From NCBI GenBank assembly GCA_002438635.1, contig DJPX01000027.1, forward strand, positions 1-58,542: a DNA stretch of 58,542 bases, given 5' to 3'. Position numbers and translations under genes: made by a program. The notes below the pieces were generated by a model. That model saw only the letters and a list, made by a program, of their open reading frames with translations. It made no database searches and was not told the origin of the DNA. Below, piece by piece: positions 1-8,478 of the stretch (the stretch's first letter is position 1; the number at the start of each line of letters is the position of its first letter). The DNA is from Bacteroidales bacterium UBA6401 (lineage in GTDB: Bacteria; Bacteroidota; Bacteroidia; Bacteroidales; UBA932).

Positions 1-753
1 AGAGAACAAGACCCTGTGGTGGATACCGGAAAAAGAACCTATCTCGATCTTATCTGCAAAGGTGAAGGCGGCGCCATTTTTTCTGTTGAAGTCCAACAAC
101 GAAATGAAAAGAAAATCTTTGAGCGATGTATGTATTATGGGGCTGATATTTATCGTAATCAGCTTAGTGAAAATGAATACTATACTCATCTTAAACCTCT
201 TTATATCATAGGAATCCTCGGAACTAACCTTGTTCATGAAGATGAGTCGCTATGGAATACTGATAATCTGATTTCTCATTATTATCAGGTAGAAAAAAGG
301 ACTCTCGAATTTGCACCTTCAACAATTATTCTTACCTTCGTGGAGACAGCGCGATTCACAAAGACCCTATCACAGTGTGAAAGCAATATTGATTATTTGC
401 TGTATTGGTTTTTAAACGGATGGAAGTACGATAAAAACGGAATACCTGAAGTGTTTGAAGATATTCCTATTACAGAGAAATTGAGTAGGGCCTGTGAAAT
501 AGCCGCTTTTAGTCCATCGAAACGAACTGTTTATAATAAATTTATGATGACTGAACTAGATATATTCAATCAACTCCATTATGCTAAAGAAGATGGTTTT
601 GCAGAGGGTGAAGCTAAAGGAAGAGCCGAAGGAGAAGCTAAAGGAAGAGCTGAAATTGCTTTGGCTATGCTGAAAAACCACGTGCCCATTGAACAGGTTT
701 CCCTTTATACTGGGATGTCCGAAAGCGAATTAAACAAACTACTTAATCGCTAA
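1..753 (+). CDS. PD-(D/E)XK nuclease/transposase-family protein, 5' truncated by window edge
   Basis: The reading frame is open from base 2 or earlier and continues into the first GTG at 16, so the true start lies outside the window. The visible N-terminus has a YLDL aspartate followed about 13 residues later by FSVEVQQRN, the D...ExQ core of the PD-(D/E)XK (Rpn/PDDEXK_2) family of recombination-promoting nucleases and transposase-like proteins. The middle is a typical conserved helical region. The C-terminal tail is charged and holds a perfect eight-residue tandem duplication (EGEAKGRA twice), then a short helix-turn-helix-like end (IEQVSLYTGMSESELNKL). Such proteins are abundant in gut Bacteroidota and often multi-copy. 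About 245 residues are visible out of roughly 280-320 usual for the family. Family assignment is firm. Whether it moves DNA or acts as a nuclease cannot be told from sequence. Confidence 0.85.
   Translation, partial: REQDPVVDTGKRTYLDLICKGEGGAIFSVEVQQRNEKKIFERCMYYGADIYRNQLSENEYYTHLKPLYIIGILGTNLVHEDESLWNTDNLISHYYQVEKRTLEFAPSTIILTFVETARFTKTLSQCESNIDYLLYWFLNGWKYDKNGIPEVFEDIPITEKLSRACEIAAFSPSKRTVYNKFMMTELDIFNQLHYAKEDGFAEGEAKGRAEGEAKGRAEIALAMLKNHVPIEQVSLYTGMSESELNKLLNR
604..651 (+). repeat. 24-bp in-frame tandem duplication
   Basis: Two adjacent 24-base units (604-627 and 628-651) differ at only a few third positions. They encode EGEAKGRA twice in the C-terminal charged linker of the PD-(D/E)XK protein. 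Copy number of such units commonly varies between family members. Confidence 0.85.
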
Positions 754-840
754 CTTCACACCCAACGAAGAAAAAAGGACTCTCGTATTACATAATAGAC
801 TATACTCTGAATTTTATAAAAGAAAAGACAATAAGCATCG

Positions 841-869
841 GGGGTTGACTAAAAGTATTAGTCAACCCC
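841..869. terminator. Strong hairpin between convergent genes
   Basis: Arms 841-852 and 858-869 pair perfectly (12 bp, four G:C pairs at the base) around a 5-base loop. It lies between the stop of the plus-strand nuclease gene and the stop of the minus-strand SDR gene, where a bidirectional terminator is expected. No clear U-tract follows on either strand, so the terminator role is an inference from position and stem strength. Confidence 0.6.
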
Positions 870-906
870 GCAAGATAAATATATAAATTTCAAAATCAAC
901 AAGTTA

Positions 907-1728
907 CTATATCGAGAAAGCATCGAAACCTCCATCGACCACACACACTGTTCCCGTTACAGCTTTTGATGCATCGGAAGCAAGATAATGAAGCGTGCCC
1001 ACCAGTTCATCCGGCTCCAAAAACCTTCCGAAAGGAGTGTGTGCGAGGATGGTGTGCGAGCGCCCTGTAAGAGAGCCATCTTCATTGGTTAGTAGCGCGC
1101 GGTTCTGATTAGTCAGCAAAAAGCCAGGAGCGATGGCATTGACTCTGATTCCCTCTCCGAATTTAATGGCCAATTCCGCACAAAGATATTTGGTCCAATT
1201 GGCCACAGCAGCCTTGGCAACCCCATACCCGGCCACACGAGTAAGTGGACGAAGGGCCGATTCCGATGCGAAATTTATAATGGACCCCTTGCCACTTTGC
1301 GCCATTGAACGCGCGAACACCATAGTAGGGATGATGGTTCCAAACAGATTCAACTCTGTAACTTTTTTAACTGCCTCCACATCAAGATCAAAAATCGTCT
1401 TATCCGGCGGAACTGTAGCTGATGCCATATTACCACCTGCAGCGTTAAGCAGTATATCCACCCTTCCGAAGCGCTTCATAACTGTGGCATAATTTTCTTC
1501 AAGCACCGCCTTATCCAAAACGTTAGTAGCTAAAAACATAGCCTCTCCCCCTTCTGATTCTATCTCTTTTACCAAGTCTTCCCCTATCTGTGCTGCCCTT
1601 TGAAGATCCAAAAGCACTACCTTTGCTCCCTGTGAAGCGAAATACTTTACTATAGTGCCACCTAGCACTCCGCAAGCGCCGGTCATTACTACTACCTTAT
1701 CTTTTATATCGAACAAATTCTCTTTCAT
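907..1728 (-). CDS. SDR-family oxidoreductase, probable D-mannonate oxidoreductase (fructuronate reductase type)
   Basis: A 273-residue classical short-chain dehydrogenase: nucleotide-binding TGACGVLGG near residue 17, the NAAGG motif near 95, and a catalytic YGVAKAAV (YxxxK) near 168. In Bacteroidota the step D-fructuronate to D-mannonate, done in E. coli by UxuB, is usually carried by an SDR next to mannonate dehydratase. The upstream neighbour here is exactly that enzyme. It is the last gene of the long minus-strand operon. No UxuB-type long-chain dehydrogenase is present in the window. Substrate is inferred from context, and gluconate-5-dehydrogenase-like activity is the main alternative. 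Confidence 0.8.
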   Translation of the reverse strand: MKENLFDIKDKVVVMTGACGVLGGTIVKYFASQGAKVVLLDLQRAAQIGEDLVKEIESEGGEAMFLATNVLDKAVLEENYATVMKRFGRVDILLNAAGGNMASATVPPDKTIFDLDVEAVKKVTELNLFGTIIPTMVFARSMAQSGKGSIINFASESALRPLTRVAGYGVAKAAVANWTKYLCAELAIKFGEGIRVNAIAPGFLLTNQNRALLTNEDGSLTGRSHTILAHTPFGRFLEPDELVGTLHYLASDASKAVTGTVCVVDGGFDAFSI

Positions 1729-1800
1729 ATCTTTACATAAATAAAAAATGGTTACTAACCTCCTTTCCTAAATCAAGAAAATATTTTGATGGTATCAAAT

Positions 1801-2979
1801 CTACTTATCCAGAACACCCGATCTAATTATACCTTCCTGTAGGCCACGAAGTTCCGCAAGACTACGCATACGCCCATAACAAGAATAACCAGGGTTAGAT
1901 TTACGGTAAAGGTCATCACACATCTGATGCCCGTGATCCGGACGCACAGGTATACTTACTCCGCGCCTCTGCTCCACCTCCAAAAGAGCCAGCATCATGC
2001 CATACATATCGACATCGCCCTCGAGAAGATTGGCCTCGTAAAAGTTCCCTTGAGTGTCACGTTTAGTCGTGCGAAGATGCACAAATCCCACTCTATCACC
2101 GAACTCTCGCATCATCGAAACGCAGTCATTATCGGCACGCACACCAAAAGACCCGGTACATAAGCAAAGCCCGTTTGAGGCATTAGGTACAGCGCAGATC
2201 AGCTTTCTAAAGTCCTCTGCAGTAGAGAGAATACGAGGAAGCCCAAGAAGCGAATATGGAGGATCGTCAGGATGAATAACCATTATGGAGCCACACTCAT
2301 CTGCCACCGGGCATATCTGCTGAAGGAAAAATATAAGATTTTTCCTAAGCGTATCCGCGCTTACCTCTTTATAACGAGAAAGTGCCGAACGGAACTGTTC
2401 TAACGTGAAACTTTCTTCACTTCCAGGAAGACCTGCTATCATGTTACGCGTAATCAGCTCCACTTCATCCTCGCTCATGGATTCGTATCGCTTACGAGCT
2501 CTGCTGATCTCTTCTTCAGTATAATCATCACCGGCCCCTTCACGACGCAGGATAAATAGATCGAAAGCCATAAAGGCATCCCGTTCAAAACGCAAGGCCT
2601 TAGAACCATCTGGCATAGTAAAAGCCAAATCCGTTCTAGTCCAATCGATTACCGGCATGAAGTTATACGTAATGCATTTAATTCCACACTCCGCAAGATT
2701 TCTTATGGATTGCTTGTAATTCTCTATATATCGAAGATAATCTCCTTCCCTGGTTTTAATGTGTTCATGAACGGGCACGCTTTCCACTACACTCCACTTT
2801 AGGCCTGCATCGGATATCATCTTCTGACGAGCGCATATTTCTTCCACACTCCACACTTCACCATTAGGAATATGATGCAAAGCGTGAACTATATCCGTTA
2901 CACCTGCCTGCTTTATATAGCTAAGGCTGACTGGGTCATCGGGGCCGTACCAGCGCCAGCTTTCTGTCATTCTTATCAT
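1801..2979 (-). CDS. uxuA: Mannonate dehydratase
   Basis: A 392-residue TIM-barrel protein of the UxuA family. It dehydrates D-mannonate to 2-keto-3-deoxy-D-gluconate (KDG) in the cytoplasm. Recognisable features are the N-terminal MTESWRWYGPDDPV, the IMVIHPDDPP metal-site region near residue 235 and the C-terminal VRPDHGHQM segment. Length matches the family. It sits 12 bases after the KDPG aldolase gene and 72 bases before the SDR gene, so the four genes kdgK-eda-uxuA-SDR form a complete fructuronate-to-pyruvate branch. UxaC (glucuronate isomerase), needed to enter from glucuronate, is not in the window. Confidence 0.93.
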   Translation of the reverse strand: MIRMTESWRWYGPDDPVSLSYIKQAGVTDIVHALHHIPNGEVWSVEEICARQKMISDAGLKWSVVESVPVHEHIKTREGDYLRYIENYKQSIRNLAECGIKCITYNFMPVIDWTRTDLAFTMPDGSKALRFERDAFMAFDLFILRREGAGDDYTEEEISRARKRYESMSEDEVELITRNMIAGLPGSEESFTLEQFRSALSRYKEVSADTLRKNLIFFLQQICPVADECGSIMVIHPDDPPYSLLGLPRILSTAEDFRKLICAVPNASNGLCLCTGSFGVRADNDCVSMMREFGDRVGFVHLRTTKRDTQGNFYEANLLEGDVDMYGMMLALLEVEQRRGVSIPVRPDHGHQMCDDLYRKSNPGYSCYGRMRSLAELRGLQEGIIRSGVLDK

Positions 2980-2991
2980 AAGTCAGTCTTT

Positions 2992-3666
2992 CTAAAGCTT
3001 TCCTCTAACATTTGCTATTATCTGAAGGCTCATAGCGCATTTTCTACTCACCTCGTCCCAATCCTGAGAAGCAATCGTCTCTTTCGGAAACAGATTACTT
3101 CCCATCCCCACACATGATGCACCAGCTTTAAACCATGCACTTAGATTATCTTCTTCCGGCTTCACCCCTCCTGTAATCAATAATTTAGACCATGGCATAG
3201 GGGCTTTGAGACCTTTAACAAAAGCGGGACCCAAAACATCACCCGGAAAAACTTTACACACATCGCACCCTGCTTCTTGAGCTGCTCCCACTTCACTAAC
3301 TGTGCCGCATCCAGGGATGTATGCTACGCGACGTCGGTTACACACCTTTGCTATCTGCGGATTAAATAAAGGACCTACTATAAAATTAGCCCCTTCTTGT
3401 ATATAGATAGCGGCTGTAGCTGGATCCACTATAGAGCCTGCGCCCAATACCATATCGGGAAGTTCTGTTGCGGCATAGTGTGATAGTTGAGCGAAAACCT
3501 CGTGTGCGAAATCGCCCCTATTGGTGAATTCAAAAACGCGAATTCCTCCTTTATAACAAGCCTTTAAGACTTCCTTTGATATGGTCAAATCAGAACTATA
3601 AAATACCGGGACGAGTCCTGTAGCCTCGGCTTGGGATATTACTTTTAACTTATCAAATCGTGCCAT
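2992..3666 (-). CDS. eda: KDPG/KHG aldolase (2-dehydro-3-deoxy-phosphogluconate aldolase)
   Basis: Class I aldolase cleaving KDPG to pyruvate and glyceraldehyde-3-phosphate. The Schiff-base lysine lies in CKVFPGD, the general base region in VFEFTNRG, and the PGCGTVSE and TGGV phosphate-binding segments follow. The longest frame starts at 3702 inside the kdgK gene, but the internal ATG at 3664-3666 gives a standard N-terminus (MARFDKLKV) four bases after the kdgK stop, so I place the start there. About 224 residues, normal for the family. Translation is probably coupled to kdgK. Confidence 0.9.
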   Translation of the reverse strand: MARFDKLKVISQAEATGLVPVFYSSDLTISKEVLKACYKGGIRVFEFTNRGDFAHEVFAQLSHYAATELPDMVLGAGSIVDPATAAIYIQEGANFIVGPLFNPQIAKVCNRRRVAYIPGCGTVSEVGAAQEAGCDVCKVFPGDVLGPAFVKGLKAPMPWSKLLITGGVKPEEDNLSAWFKAGASCVGMGSNLFPKETIASQDWDEVSRKCAMSLQIIANVRGKL

Positions 3667-3670
3667 ATTT

Positions 3671-4702
3671 CTATCTTGATACTCTTCCGCAGCCGTTACC
3701 ATTAACCAGGGCCAATACTTCTTCAGCGCTAACTCTATTGAAATCCCCTTCTATTGTGTGCTTTAACGCAGAGGCCGCCACGGCAAATTCCAAAGCCTTC
3801 ACATCATCGTCATACTCTAAAAGTCCATGGATTAAGCCTGCTGCGAATGAGTCTCCTCCGCCTACTCTATCCACTATGTCGGTAATGTCATAACTGCGCG
3901 ACATTTTTAATTCAAAGCCATCATAAAGTACTGCTGCCCATGTATTGTGGTCAGCATTAATCGAGCCTCTCTGGGTAATTGCCACCTTTTGAGCCTTCGG
4001 GAAAAGTTTCATAAGCTCAGATGCTACCTCTTCATATTTAGAACTATCTATATGACCGCTCTGCGCATCAAATCCGCCTGACTTAATTCCGAAAACCTTC
4101 TGGGCATCTTCTTCATTGCCAATTATCACATCGCTATAAGAAACCAACTGCGGCATCACCTCAGATGCAGTTTTTCCATATTTCCAGAGATTTTTTCTAT
4201 AATTTAGATCACAGGAAATCTTCACTCCCGCTTTTGAGGCTGCAATTACTGCTTCTAGACAAACATCTGCAGCACTTTGGCTTATAGCTGGTGTAATGCC
4301 TGTCCAATGAAACCAGTCTGCCCCCTTAAAAATATTAGCCCAATCGAAATCCCCAACTTTTACCTGAGAAATAGCAGAATGTGCCCTATCGTATATCACT
4401 TTGCTTGGCCTGTTTACGGCACCCTTTTCTATAAAATAGATGCCCATTCGTTCCCCACTCTGCTTGCAATTATGCACATCGACTCCAAACCCACGTAACT
4501 CTCGAAGACAAGCCTGCGCAATGGCATTGGCAGGAAGAGCTGTCACGAATTCAGCATCGTGTCCGAACTGTGCAAGGGACACGGCTACATTGGCCTCTCC
4601 CCCACCGAAAGTGGCATCGAAACCGGATGATTGGCCGAAGCGAAGATGCTCCGGTGTTGCAAGCCGAAGCATTATCTCTCCGAAAGTAACTATTTTATGC
4701 AT
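3671..4702 (-). CDS. kdgK: 2-dehydro-3-deoxygluconokinase (KDG kinase), PfkB family
   Basis: Phosphorylates KDG to KDPG. PfkB (ribokinase-like) signatures are visible: N-terminal FGEIMLRL and GGGEANVAVSLAQFG, the DLNYRKNLW segment, and the ATP/catalytic GGGDSFAAGL near the C-terminus. The frame is open to 4771, but the ATG at 4700-4702 (MHKIVTFGEIML) gives the family-standard N-terminus four bases after the upstream oxidoreductase stop, whereas the longer form would overlap that gene by 65 bases. About 343 residues. A glucokinase-like or fructokinase specificity is unlikely beside eda and uxuA. Confidence 0.9.
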   Translation of the reverse strand: MHKIVTFGEIMLRLATPEHLRFGQSSGFDATFGGGEANVAVSLAQFGHDAEFVTALPANAIAQACLRELRGFGVDVHNCKQSGERMGIYFIEKGAVNRPSKVIYDRAHSAISQVKVGDFDWANIFKGADWFHWTGITPAISQSAADVCLEAVIAASKAGVKISCDLNYRKNLWKYGKTASEVMPQLVSYSDVIIGNEEDAQKVFGIKSGGFDAQSGHIDSSKYEEVASELMKLFPKAQKVAITQRGSINADHNTWAAVLYDGFELKMSRSYDITDIVDRVGGGDSFAAGLIHGLLEYDDDVKALEFAVAASALKHTIEGDFNRVSAEEVLALVNGNGCGRVSR

Positions 4703-4706
4703 AGTA

Positions 4707-6050
4707 CTATAATTCAATACCCCAGCCTGGTTCATACTCTCTTCCCCAGAGCTTTTGAGCATCCGGATCATCGATAATATGTCCGCTGACCGGTTCTATC
4801 CTTAAAGAATGGCCTACCCTCTGAGCTATATTTCCGAGCTGTACAAGCTGAGTGCTTATGCAGGCTTCGTTAATGTCCGAATGCAATTTTTCACCCTTGC
4901 GAATGGCATTGAACCAGTTTTCAAAATGGAATGCATCCAGTTGTTCGCTCGGGTTGAGCAGATTACCCGTTTCGAATTTCAATTCGCTCTTTACATCCTT
5001 TACGATATTGCCACCAAGGTCCTTAATCTTGTACTCATTACCGCCATTAAGGTATAGAGTTCCTGTCTCGCCATAGAAAGCCACGCCTACGCCATCGCCA
5101 TCTACTGGGGAATTGTTACAGCTACGGCCTTCCCAAGAGCCTGCAGCGCGATCACCGAACTGATAGGTAATAAGTTGAGTATCCGGGGTCTGCCAATCAT
5201 CTTGATAGCGATAACGTCCTCCTACCGAGCTTACCAATGTAGGGTATTCCACATCCAGGCCCCAACGCATCAAGTCAACGAAGTGTGTGCCATTATTGAG
5301 GGCTTCTCCAGTTCCCCAATTCCAGAACCAGTGCCAATTATAATGTACTATATTGTCTTTATATTCAGTATGTGGAGCTGGTCCTTGCCAGAGATTCCAA
5401 TCTAGATTAGACGGAACAGGGACCACCTTTCCGGTGCCGATAGATGGACGATTGTTCACATACCACGACTTGGCGTAATGCACCTTGCCGATGTTGCCTG
5501 CCTTGATTTCATCTATAGCTGCTATTATGTTAGGCCAAGAGCGTCTTTGGTTTCCTACCTGGATAACCTTTCCGTATTTCACGGCAGCCCGTATAAGCAG
5601 TTCGTTTTCAGCAGGATTATGACTTGTAGGCTTTTCAAGGTAAACATGCTTTCCAGCCTTCATAGCCATAATGGCAGCCTTGGCATGCCAGTGATCCGGC
5701 ATAGCGATTACCGCAGCATCAAATTCGCTTGATTCCAGCATCCGACGGATATCCACCTCTACTTTAGGTGATTTCCCGGTAAGGTCTTTTATTTGCTGAC
5801 GACATCTTTCAAGCGCATTCTTGTCGCAATCGCATAGGAATGTCACTTCACAATTAGGCATCTTGGCAAAACCTTGTGCCAATGCGCTACCCCTGGAATT
5901 GACTCCTATCACACCTACACGGATACGATCATTGGCCCCGATAATGGCCGAACCTTTTCTGGAAATCGCAAAACTCGGGAGCACGCTTGAAAGAGAAAGC
6001 GATGCTGTCGCCAGAGCTGCATTCTTGATAAAATCTCTTCTTGAAGTCAT
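4707..6050 (-). CDS. Tat-exported Gfo/Idh/MocA-family oxidoreductase
   Basis: A 447-residue protein with a twin-arginine signal (SRRDFIKNAALATASLSL, RR at residues 3-4 followed by a hydrophobic stretch). A Rossmann domain starts at IRVGVIGVNSRG and the family's catalytic-lysine motif is present as YLEKP. The C-terminal half is the usual mixed alpha/beta domain. Tat export allows folding with NAD(P) in the cytoplasm before crossing, as known for GH109-type and related periplasmic members. It is the gene immediately before kdgK. Substrate is unknown. Candidates include oxidation of a sugar hydroxyl as part of a redox-type glycoside cleavage. It does not resemble the Elizabethkingia GH109 enzyme closely enough for me to call that activity. 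Confidence 0.85.
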   Translation of the reverse strand: MTSRRDFIKNAALATASLSLSSVLPSFAISRKGSAIIGANDRIRVGVIGVNSRGSALAQGFAKMPNCEVTFLCDCDKNALERCRQQIKDLTGKSPKVEVDIRRMLESSEFDAAVIAMPDHWHAKAAIMAMKAGKHVYLEKPTSHNPAENELLIRAAVKYGKVIQVGNQRRSWPNIIAAIDEIKAGNIGKVHYAKSWYVNNRPSIGTGKVVPVPSNLDWNLWQGPAPHTEYKDNIVHYNWHWFWNWGTGEALNNGTHFVDLMRWGLDVEYPTLVSSVGGRYRYQDDWQTPDTQLITYQFGDRAAGSWEGRSCNNSPVDGDGVGVAFYGETGTLYLNGGNEYKIKDLGGNIVKDVKSELKFETGNLLNPSEQLDAFHFENWFNAIRKGEKLHSDINEACISTQLVQLGNIAQRVGHSLRIEPVSGHIIDDPDAQKLWGREYEPGWGIEL

Positions 6051-6095
6051 AATATTATCGTTTTCGTATTTAAATTCTAATTTCTCTTGTCTGGT

Positions 6096-6332
6096 TTATA
6101 ATTTTGTAATTAACTTTTTTATAGCTAGATAAAGTAATCTAAACACCCACATTATACAGTAAAAGACCACTCCTATAACCACAACATATCCGATCTGGGT
6201 GAAAATCTCCGTCCACGGTTTGGCATATACTATCACTGCCACGACATTTATGCAAAATGATAGTAAAACACAGCACAAGGCCACTAACAACTCCCGCCTA
6301 ATGACATTTCCTTTTAATACTATATCTTTCAT
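6096..6332 (-). CDS. Small two-TM membrane protein of unknown function
   Basis: A 78-residue protein with two hydrophobic segments (about residues 15-36 and 45-68), a short polar link with a Trp-Thr-Glu between them, and a lysine-rich C-terminus that by the positive-inside rule would be cytoplasmic. It begins 2 bases after the stop of one Tat-type oxidoreductase gene and ends 45 bases before the next, so it is almost certainly translated and cotranscribed. I do not recognise a named family. I saw no flavinylation-type Ser/Thr motif that would make it a target of the nearby ApbE-like protein. It might anchor or assist the exported oxidoreductases, which is a guess from location. Confidence 0.7.
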   Translation of the reverse strand: MKDIVLKGNVIRRELLVALCCVLLSFCINVVAVIVYAKPWTEIFTQIGYVVVIGVVFYCIMWVFRLLYLAIKKLITKL

Positions 6333-6334
6333 AA

Positions 6335-7660
6335 CTAAAACTTCATATATGGAATTTTATAATACTCCGGAAAGTGTATGGTTCGCTGCTGTTCCATAGC
6401 CATATTTCCCAATAGACATAGTACTGTAGAGCAATAAGCTTCTTCTACTACATCTTTAGCCTTTTCGCCTGTGATACACGAGGTGCAGAATGCTGACAGG
6501 ATGGTATCCGAAGCATCATTATCCACCCCGATCATATTCTGTCCGCCATTTACACTTACCTTTCCCTCTATTATCGCGTGAGGAATGGCATTGCCTTTTA
6601 CTTCTGGCCTCCAGCTCGGCCCGGCTAACGGAACTGAAGAAAATACCTTATCCCTTACACTGCCGATAAGCGTTTCTATGCCTGAGCGAGAATTATCTTC
6701 TTCTAAGTAGTAAACCCCTTTTGTTAGATCCATCGTTCCCTTGTGTCCGAGAATCTGATCTTCCATACCGTTGAATTTATTCGAGATGAGCGATTCGTAA
6801 TTAATCTTACGTCCGTCTTTATATCGATAAATGACATTTACTGCATCATACACCTCACGTCCATCTTTCCAGAATACTATATCGCCCATACCAGTGACAC
6901 TTTCTGGGATCTTACCTGCCGCCATATTGCATACTTCCAACTGATGGCAAGCAAGTTCGGTCATAAGGCCTCCGGAATACTCCTTGTAAAGACGCCAGTT
7001 AATCGCTCTTTCGAGCTGCGGCGAAGGCACTTCTCTACGCCAATCGGCATTTCTAAACCAGTGACACCTCATTCCTACCACCTCACCTATCAATCCATCT
7101 CGTATAAGCTGCATACCCTTGATATACTTAGGGTCGTACATTCTTTGCATACAGAAATATAGTGCACGATCGCTTTTTTGATAGGCATCGTAAATGGCTC
7201 TGCATTCATCGAGAGTCCTTGCCATTGCTTTTTCACAGAAGACATGCTTTCCTGCAGATAACGAATCGAGGGTGACTGGAGCGTGAACACTTAGCGGAGT
7301 GGAAATTATAACTCCATCAATATCTTTACATTCCAGAACTTTTCGGTAATCTGTATAGAGTCTTGCTTGCGGACATAACTCGGCGGCTTGTTTAAGATTA
7401 GGCTCATAAATATCACAGAGGGCAACTATCTGTGCATGAGGGAAAAGTTTTAAATTATGAATATGATACTGACCTCTTGAGCCTGTACCGATGAGCGCGA
7501 GGCGGGCCTTCTGCCCAGCGGTTTCCTTCAGCCGTTCTGGCGTACATGACGAAAGCCAAGGCATGGATGTCAGTAATGCCGCGCCTCCTGTCAAATATCC
7601 TAGATTTCTGATAAATTCTCTTCTGCCCATATCCAGGGCCAACTTCTCTTTGTATTCCAT
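6335..7660 (-). CDS. Tat-exported Gfo/Idh/MocA-family oxidoreductase
   Basis: About 441 residues. The signal is twin-arginine (GRREFIRNLGYLTGG) and ends near a cysteine (PWLSSC), so it could also be lipidated. The Rossmann motif is ALIGTGSRGQYHIHN and the catalytic-lysine motif is CEKAMA, a variant of EKP that keeps the lysine. The stretch TELACHQLEV matches the conserved active-site histidine region of the family. The frame is open to 7672 but the ATG at 7658-7660 follows the ApbE stop (7663). A third ATG at 7628-7630 would place RR at positions 3-4 as in the paralogue and is equally possible. It pairs with the 2-TM protein two bases downstream. Substrate unknown. Confidence 0.83.
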   Translation of the reverse strand: MEYKEKLALDMGRREFIRNLGYLTGGAALLTSMPWLSSCTPERLKETAGQKARLALIGTGSRGQYHIHNLKLFPHAQIVALCDIYEPNLKQAAELCPQARLYTDYRKVLECKDIDGVIISTPLSVHAPVTLDSLSAGKHVFCEKAMARTLDECRAIYDAYQKSDRALYFCMQRMYDPKYIKGMQLIRDGLIGEVVGMRCHWFRNADWRREVPSPQLERAINWRLYKEYSGGLMTELACHQLEVCNMAAGKIPESVTGMGDIVFWKDGREVYDAVNVIYRYKDGRKINYESLISNKFNGMEDQILGHKGTMDLTKGVYYLEEDNSRSGIETLIGSVRDKVFSSVPLAGPSWRPEVKGNAIPHAIIEGKVSVNGGQNMIGVDNDASDTILSAFCTSCITGEKAKDVVEEAYCSTVLCLLGNMAMEQQRTIHFPEYYKIPYMKF

Positions 7661-7662
7661 TA

Positions 7663-8478
7663 TCAAAAACAATATGCTTTAAACTCAGCATCGCTGAATT
7701 CTTTTTTTATATTACACCTCTTTTCTTCGCTATCACATAACATATATGTGGTGCTTAAAACCTCTGCATCAAGTGCATCTGAGCACAGCGTCGAAGTCAT
7801 CATCGCTAGTGCATTGGCCTTACCACTAAGTGGATTCACTATATGCCCCATATATCCCGGAGTGTTTCCCGATACCGAAAGAGCCTGATTACTAAGCTTA
7901 AATGTGTCAACCATATATCCATCGAAAGGAGAGGTCACCTCTACCATCCAGCAATCCCCCGCCGGGTGATGTCCTAAAGCATAGATAGAACTCTTACCGA
8001 AATCCACAAACGCCGACTCAACACCTTCACTTACTAGAAGTTCTACCACCTTTTTCAAAGTCCAGCCTTTTGCAAAGCCTCCAAAGTCCAAATCGCATCC
8101 TTTTGCACTTGCACTCAGCAAGTTCCCATTTAGACTTAAATTAAAAGCGCTGTTTCGTGTTATATCAAATAACCCTTCGCTCCTTCTTTTGTATTCTAAA
8201 CTAAGCCTTATACATTCGCATAGCTCCTCACTTAGCACTGCCTTTCCTTTAGCTTTAAGCACACTATTTACAGCACTTACTTCACTATCCGGCGAGAAAC
8301 GGTTAAAAACTCCCTCTTCTTTTTCCAGCAACTCCTTTACTCTATTCCAGATACTCAAGGCATGAGTTTTAGGAGTATCCGTTATCAAAAGATCGAAACG
8401 AGTACCCATCACGCGTGGGATACTCCCGTGAAAAAGACAGCAATCGTCATAATAAGCCACTTTCTCAGTCAAACTCAT
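7663..8478 (-). CDS. ApbE-like FAD:protein FMN transferase without signal peptide
   Basis: A 271-residue ApbE-family protein. Family marks are the N-terminal MGTRFDLLI, FDITRNSA, LDFGGFAKGW (usual form LDxGxxAKG), HIVNPLSG (usual H-I-I/V-D/N-P) and SDALDAEVLSTTYML (the metal-binding Asp/Thr loop). Classical ApbE moves FMN from FAD to a Thr/Ser of a periplasmic target and is a lipoprotein. This one has no signal sequence and begins directly with a soluble N-terminus, and it is shorter than the usual ~330. Its start overlaps the upstream gene stop by 4 bases (ATGA), so translation is coupled. It may flavinylate a partner or work as an FAD-binding/hydrolysing homologue. No target carrying the usual (S/T)GAT-type site was recognised among its operon partners. 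Confidence 0.82.
   Translation of the reverse strand: MSLTEKVAYYDDCCLFHGSIPRVMGTRFDLLITDTPKTHALSIWNRVKELLEKEEGVFNRFSPDSEVSAVNSVLKAKGKAVLSEELCECIRLSLEYKRRSEGLFDITRNSAFNLSLNGNLLSASAKGCDLDFGGFAKGWTLKKVVELLVSEGVESAFVDFGKSSIYALGHHPAGDCWMVEVTSPFDGYMVDTFKLSNQALSVSGNTPGYMGHIVNPLSGKANALAMMTSTLCSDALDAEVLSTTYMLCDSEEKRCNIKKEFSDAEFKAYCF

Noticed and set aside
3667..3702. Longer N-terminus for the KDPG aldolase
   Set aside because: It would lie inside kdgK, while the ATG at 3666 gives the family-typical start just after the kdgK stop.
6096..6332. The 2-TM mini-protein as a flavinylation target of the ApbE-like protein
   Set aside because: It has no Ser/Thr in the (S/T)GAT-like context expected for FMN attachment.
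4707..7660. GH109 alpha-N-acetylgalactosaminidase assignment for the Tat-type Gfo/Idh proteins
   Set aside because: The export route and fold fit, but from memory the active-site regions differ from the Elizabethkingia enzyme. I kept only the superfamily call.
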